Assembly (NCBI GenBank): GCA_945952425.1
Contig: CAMFIX010000219.1
Location: 1-5,784, forward strand
Reading direction: 5' to 3'
Source of the DNA: an uncultured Pseudorhodobacter sp.
GTDB taxonomy: Bacteria > Pseudomonadota > Alphaproteobacteria > Rhodobacterales > Rhodobacteraceae
DNA: 5,784 nt
The position numbers were made by a program, and so were the translations under genes. The notes beneath the pieces were generated by a model, which saw nothing but the letters and a program-made list of their open reading frames with translations, was not told the DNA's origin and did no database searches. Of this stretch, positions 4,901 through 5,784 are shown piece after piece (the first letter of the stretch is position 1; every line of letters begins with the position of its first letter).

Positions 4901-5784
4901 CGCGCCCGCGCTGCCATAGGTGTTCGGGTCGCGTGCCCAGGCGGCGGGAGTGTAGAGCACCTTCACCGCCTCGCCCGAACCCGGGGCGCCGATCACCAAG
5001 TCCTGCGTGCCATCGCCGTTCAGGTCTCCGGCCAGGGCGAGCGAGGCGCCGGCCAAGCTGCCCGCCGCCCCCACGACCTTCGCCCCGCCGATGGATTGGG
5101 CGATTTCGGAAAGGTTCACCTGGCGGTAAAGCTGGTCGCCCCAGATGACATAGATCGCGCCCGCATCCACACCGCCCTCGGCATCGTGCGGCGTGCCGAG
5201 CACGAGGTCCGCCACGCCGTCGCGGTTCAGATCGACGTTGCCCAGCACGCGCAGCCCCGCCAGGTTGCCCCCGGTGATCTTGACCCCTCCGACACCCGCC
5301 GCCACGTCCGACAGCTGGACATCGGCGTGACCGGCCTTGCCATAGACGAGGTAGGCCGCCGCAGCCCCGCCGACCAGGATGTCATGGATTCCGTCGCCGT
5401 TCGCATCGCCCGCATCCGCCACCGCGGCGCCCGCGCCCGACCCGGCCTCGCCGACGATCCGATACCCCGTGGTCAGCGCCGCCAGGTCGACCGTCGCGCC
5501 GCTGGACTGGCCATCGACCACCCAGACCGCGCCCGCACCCCCCATGGCCGTCTTCGAGCCCAGAAGGATCTCGGCCCTCCCGTCTCCGCCCTGGTCGGTC
5601 AGGGCCGCCAGGGCTTCGCCGATCCGGTCGCCCGCCGCGGCGCCCCGGATTGCAAAGCCGCCGGTTCCGGCCGCGACGCCGTTCAACAGGACCGGGGTGC
5701 CGCTTGCCTTTCCCCAGGTGACATAGGCGGCACCGGCATCGGCGCCCCCCGCATCATTGCCCGGCGCACCGATCAGCACATCGG
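1919..5784 (-). CDS. Giant RTX adhesin-like protein with FG-GAP propeller and integrin beta-like vWA domain (5' end missing)
   Basis: The reading frame is open through the right edge, so this is the C-terminal 1287 residues of a longer protein; a GTG at 5779 is an internal Val codon, not a start. Numbering from that Val as 1: FG-GAP repeats about 1-275; RTX nonapeptides about 288-336; five 80-residue RTX modules 337-742; further RTX repeats 743-851 and a degenerate module to about 900; vWA/betaI-like domain about 908-1125; RTX repeats 1136-1185; serralysin-type (M10 peptidase C-terminal-like) domain 1186-1286, including the loop DTNGDGIAD and ending TDFIL. The visible part has no cysteine, no HExxH protease motif and no membrane segment, as expected for a type I secretion substrate that folds on calcium outside the cell. 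By family knowledge the C-terminus is the export signal. Adhesion to a surface or ligand is inferred from the two integrin-like parts. It is the first visible gene of a two-gene operon. RTX and secretion are near certain; the adhesin role is plausible but unproven. Confidence 0.95.
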   Translation of the reverse strand, partial: DVLIGAPGNDAGGADAGAAYVTWGKASGTPVLLNGVAAGTGGFAIRGAAAGDRIGEALAALTDQGGDGRAEILLGSKTAMGGAGAVWVVDGQSSGATVDLAALTTGYRIVGEAGSGAGAAVADAGDANGDGIHDILVGGAAAAYLVYGKAGHADVQLSDVAAGVGGVKITGGNLAGLRVLGNVDLNRDGVADLVLGTPHDAEGGVDAGAIYVIWGDQLYRQVNLSEIAQSIGGAKVVGAAGSLAGASLALAGDLNGDGTQDLVIGAPGSGEAVKVLYTPAAWARDPNTYGSAGADLIGAGYGGPYHAIGAGNDSVLGLGGNDTIDTGAGNDTLEGGAGADSLIGGAGDDLYVLDTVGDVVFEAAGEGNDTVISALNATLSAHVENLVLTGNALWGTGNAEANQITGNGKANLLDGGGGADTMAGGGGNDTYVVDDAGDVVIEATGGGIDTVRASLDATLGANVENLVLEGAALRGTGNALANDLTGNALNNTLDGKAGADTMRGLAGNDSYYVDNSLDRVIEVAGDGQDTVYASASFTLAGEVETLVLTKAGLRGTGSEIANTIQGSTGADSLDGGLGADTLIGGRGNDTYFTDGLDTIVEGANAGTDTVVSSADLVLGANLENLTLVDAAHVGTGNALNNLITGTDLSDTLSGGLGADTLVGGLGDDTYRVDNAGDVVTDVGGRDTVLSSVSWTMTAGVDVLSLTKGGLTGTGNAEANVLNGATGNDLLQGMEGNDTLTGNGGADTLDGGAGDDTYVLTASGATIVDVSGTDTVILMKDGITFAGDAEIVRLGGTAHSLTGGAGDNVLEGGTGNDSIDGGAGNDLLLAGEGDDDLRATSGHDTLSGGAGNDRYRIHGASAEIEDFLGHDTLDASDGTVGEYIDLSGTTDSVIENEHVHLGGGGSTVSPLDVQFLQDLTGSFADDIATVRGLVPQVVAAIQAVQANAAFGLSSFVDKPIAPFGVAGEWVYQLEQALSPDAATLAATYNRVTNLNGADGPESQIEALMQLSLHAAETGFRADSARFVVLFTDAPFHVAGDGAAAGITTANNGDAILDGGGIGEDYPMIAQVAQALQAAGIIPIFAVAGGYEATYQDLVTQLGRGTVVTLTANSSNIADAITAGMTAATRTTIEDAVGGIGADTLIGGAQDNGLTGGAGNDVLSGGAGNDLLTGGAGADTLTGGAGSDSFAFAQKDSLRAGPDLVTDFQTGVDLIDLSAIDADLSTAGDQAFVFIDAAAFGRHAGELRLATIAGVLQLQGDTNGDGIADVVLRFDTLTGTAPVATDFIL
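1922..2224 (-). other. Serralysin-type C-terminal / type I secretion domain
   Basis: Residues 1186-1286. The pattern SFAFAQKDS...DLVTDFQTGVDLIDLSAIDAD, then GDQAFVFI, AAFGRHAGELR, the calcium loop DTNGDGIAD and the final ATDFIL, matches the M10 peptidase C-terminal domain family. In serralysins this region carries the uncleaved secretion signal, with an acidic residue followed by hydrophobic residues at the very end. No protease domain is visible in the window. Confidence 0.9.
2225..2374 (-). repeat. C-terminal RTX nonapeptide block of the large protein
   Basis: Residues 1136-1185 resume RTX repeats directly after the vWA domain: IGADTLIGG, AQDNGLTGG, AGNDVLSGG, AGNDLLTGG, AGADTLTGG. The second copy has lost the usual GxD. 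This beta-roll normally folds on calcium after export and is thought to nucleate folding of the rest. Confidence 0.9.
2405..3058 (-). other. Integrin beta-like vWA (betaI) domain coding segment
   Basis: Residues about 908-1125 of the large protein. The first strand and metal site read LDVQFLQDLTGSFADDI: D916, T918 and S920 form a DxTxS MIDAS, and D923/D924 sit exactly where integrin beta subunits carry the ADMIDAS aspartates (pattern DLSxSMKDD). Further integrin beta-like segments follow in order: GLSSFVDKPIAPFG (949-962), DGPE (996-999), LFTDAPFHVAGDG (1027-1039) with D1030 at the third MIDAS position, DYPMIAQ (1062-1068), IIPIFAV (1078-1084) and VTLTANSSNIADAI (1105-1118). The order, spacing and local identity go well beyond a generic vWA fold. 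The function inferred is metal-dependent ligand binding on the outside of the cell. Confidence 0.88.
3008..3034 (-). other. MIDAS/ADMIDAS metal-site codons
   Basis: Nine codons encode DLTGSFADD. D916, T918 and S920 match the MIDAS DxSxS pattern with Thr for the first Ser, and D923 and D924 match the adjacent metal site of integrin beta subunits in position. All directly readable ligands are acidic or hydroxyl residues, so the site appears intact. Confidence 0.82.
3227..3553 (-). repeat. RTX repeat block 2 (degenerate sixth module plus nonapeptides)
   Basis: Residues 743-851. It opens like the preceding modules (GADTLDGGAGDDTYVL) but the middle is shortened and lacks the VENLVL/GTGN signature. 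It then expands into plain nonapeptides: TGGAGDNVLEGGTGNDSID, GGAGNDLLLAGEGDDDLRA and HDTLSGGAGNDRYRI. A looser segment (852-900, IEDFLGHDTLDASDG, IDLSGTTDSVIENEHVHL) and a GGGG linker lead into the vWA domain. Confidence 0.85.
3554..4771 (-). repeat. Five tandem RTX modules of about 80 residues (240 bp)
   Basis: Each module starts with an RTX turn (GADT-UxGGxGNDTY), then a VDxxGDVV strand, a DTV-x-S segment, TLxxxVENLVL, GTGNxxAN-x-UTG, and returns to LDGG. Boundaries by residue are 337-416, 417-496, 497-576 (each exactly 80), 577-655 (79) and 656-742 (87, with one extra nonapeptide). In nucleotides: 4771-4532, 4531-4292, 4291-4052, 4051-3815 and 3814-3554. The modules are diverged copies, not identical, so they are old duplications. 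The type is common in very long alphaproteobacterial RTX proteins and probably acts as a calcium-stiffened stalk. Confidence 0.9.
4772..4918 (-). repeat. RTX nonapeptide block 1
   Basis: Residues about 288-336 link the propeller to the 80-residue modules. After a loose stretch (GSAGADLIGAGYGG) there are regular GGxGxDxUx copies: GAGNDSVLG, LGGNDTIDT, GAGNDTLEG. These form the parallel beta-roll that binds one calcium per turn in RTX proteins. Confidence 0.88.
4955..5784 (-). repeat. FG-GAP / integrin-alpha-like propeller repeats
   Basis: Four to five blades of about 60-70 residues are visible, the first cut by the window edge. Each carries an acidic loop followed by a hydrophobic strand and a Gly-Ala-Pro-like turn: DQGGDGRAE (62-70), DANGDGIHD (125-133) then ILVGG, DLNRDGVAD (183-191) then LVLGTP, and DLNGDGTQD (252-260) then LVIGAPG. 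Blade ends show the pattern DAGAAYVTWG, GAVWVVDG, AAYLVYG and DAGAIYVIWG. This is the FG-GAP signature known from the beta-propeller of integrin alpha subunits, where DxNxDGxxD loops bind calcium. The first loop (DQGGDGRAE) deviates at the Asn and last Asp positions. A full seven-blade propeller would need two or three more repeats beyond the right edge. Confidence 0.9.

Noticed and set aside
5777..5779. GTG at the right edge as a start codon for the large protein
   Set aside because: The preceding Asp codon is also in frame and the peptide DVLIGAPGND is the middle of an FG-GAP blade, so the frame continues beyond the window.

Overview
GC-rich bacterial DNA (G or C at most third codon positions) in which all three supported genes read on the minus strand, so the biological order runs from high to low coordinates. 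Composition, the long RTX proteins with a serralysin-type C-terminal domain, and the style of the small exported protein at the left edge suggest an alphaproteobacterium, most likely of the Rhodobacter/Paracoccus group. That assignment is inference; no marker gene is present.

5784-1919: the C-terminal 1287 residues of a giant RTX (type I secreted) protein whose start lies beyond the right edge. In order it carries FG-GAP/integrin-alpha-like propeller repeats with DxNxDGxxD calcium loops, a long RTX region containing five tandem modules of about 80 residues, a von Willebrand A domain that closely resembles the ligand-binding betaI domain of animal integrin beta subunits (MIDAS and ADMIDAS residues in place), a second short RTX block, and a serralysin-like C-terminal domain ending in the hydrophobic tail DFIL.

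1911-271: a complete 546-residue RTX protein that follows after only 7 bases, with its ribosome binding site overlapping the stop codon of the large gene. It has an N-terminal RTX block, two cadherin-like/VCBS domains, more RTX repeats and a C-terminus ending DFLFA. Both proteins look like type I secretion substrates made from one transcript. No ABC exporter, membrane fusion protein or outer-membrane channel gene is in the window. A strong GC hairpin 19 bases after the second stop probably ends the operon.

226-1: a short intergenic stretch, then the first 29 codons of a small exported protein with a clear signal peptide, cut by the left edge.

The most notable content is the large protein: it combines an integrin-alpha-like propeller and an integrin-beta-like betaI domain in one secreted bacterial chain. 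A surface or matrix adhesin is the natural inference, with calcium controlling folding after export and metal-dependent ligand binding at the betaI domain. The second protein may act beside it as a smaller matrix or surface component.
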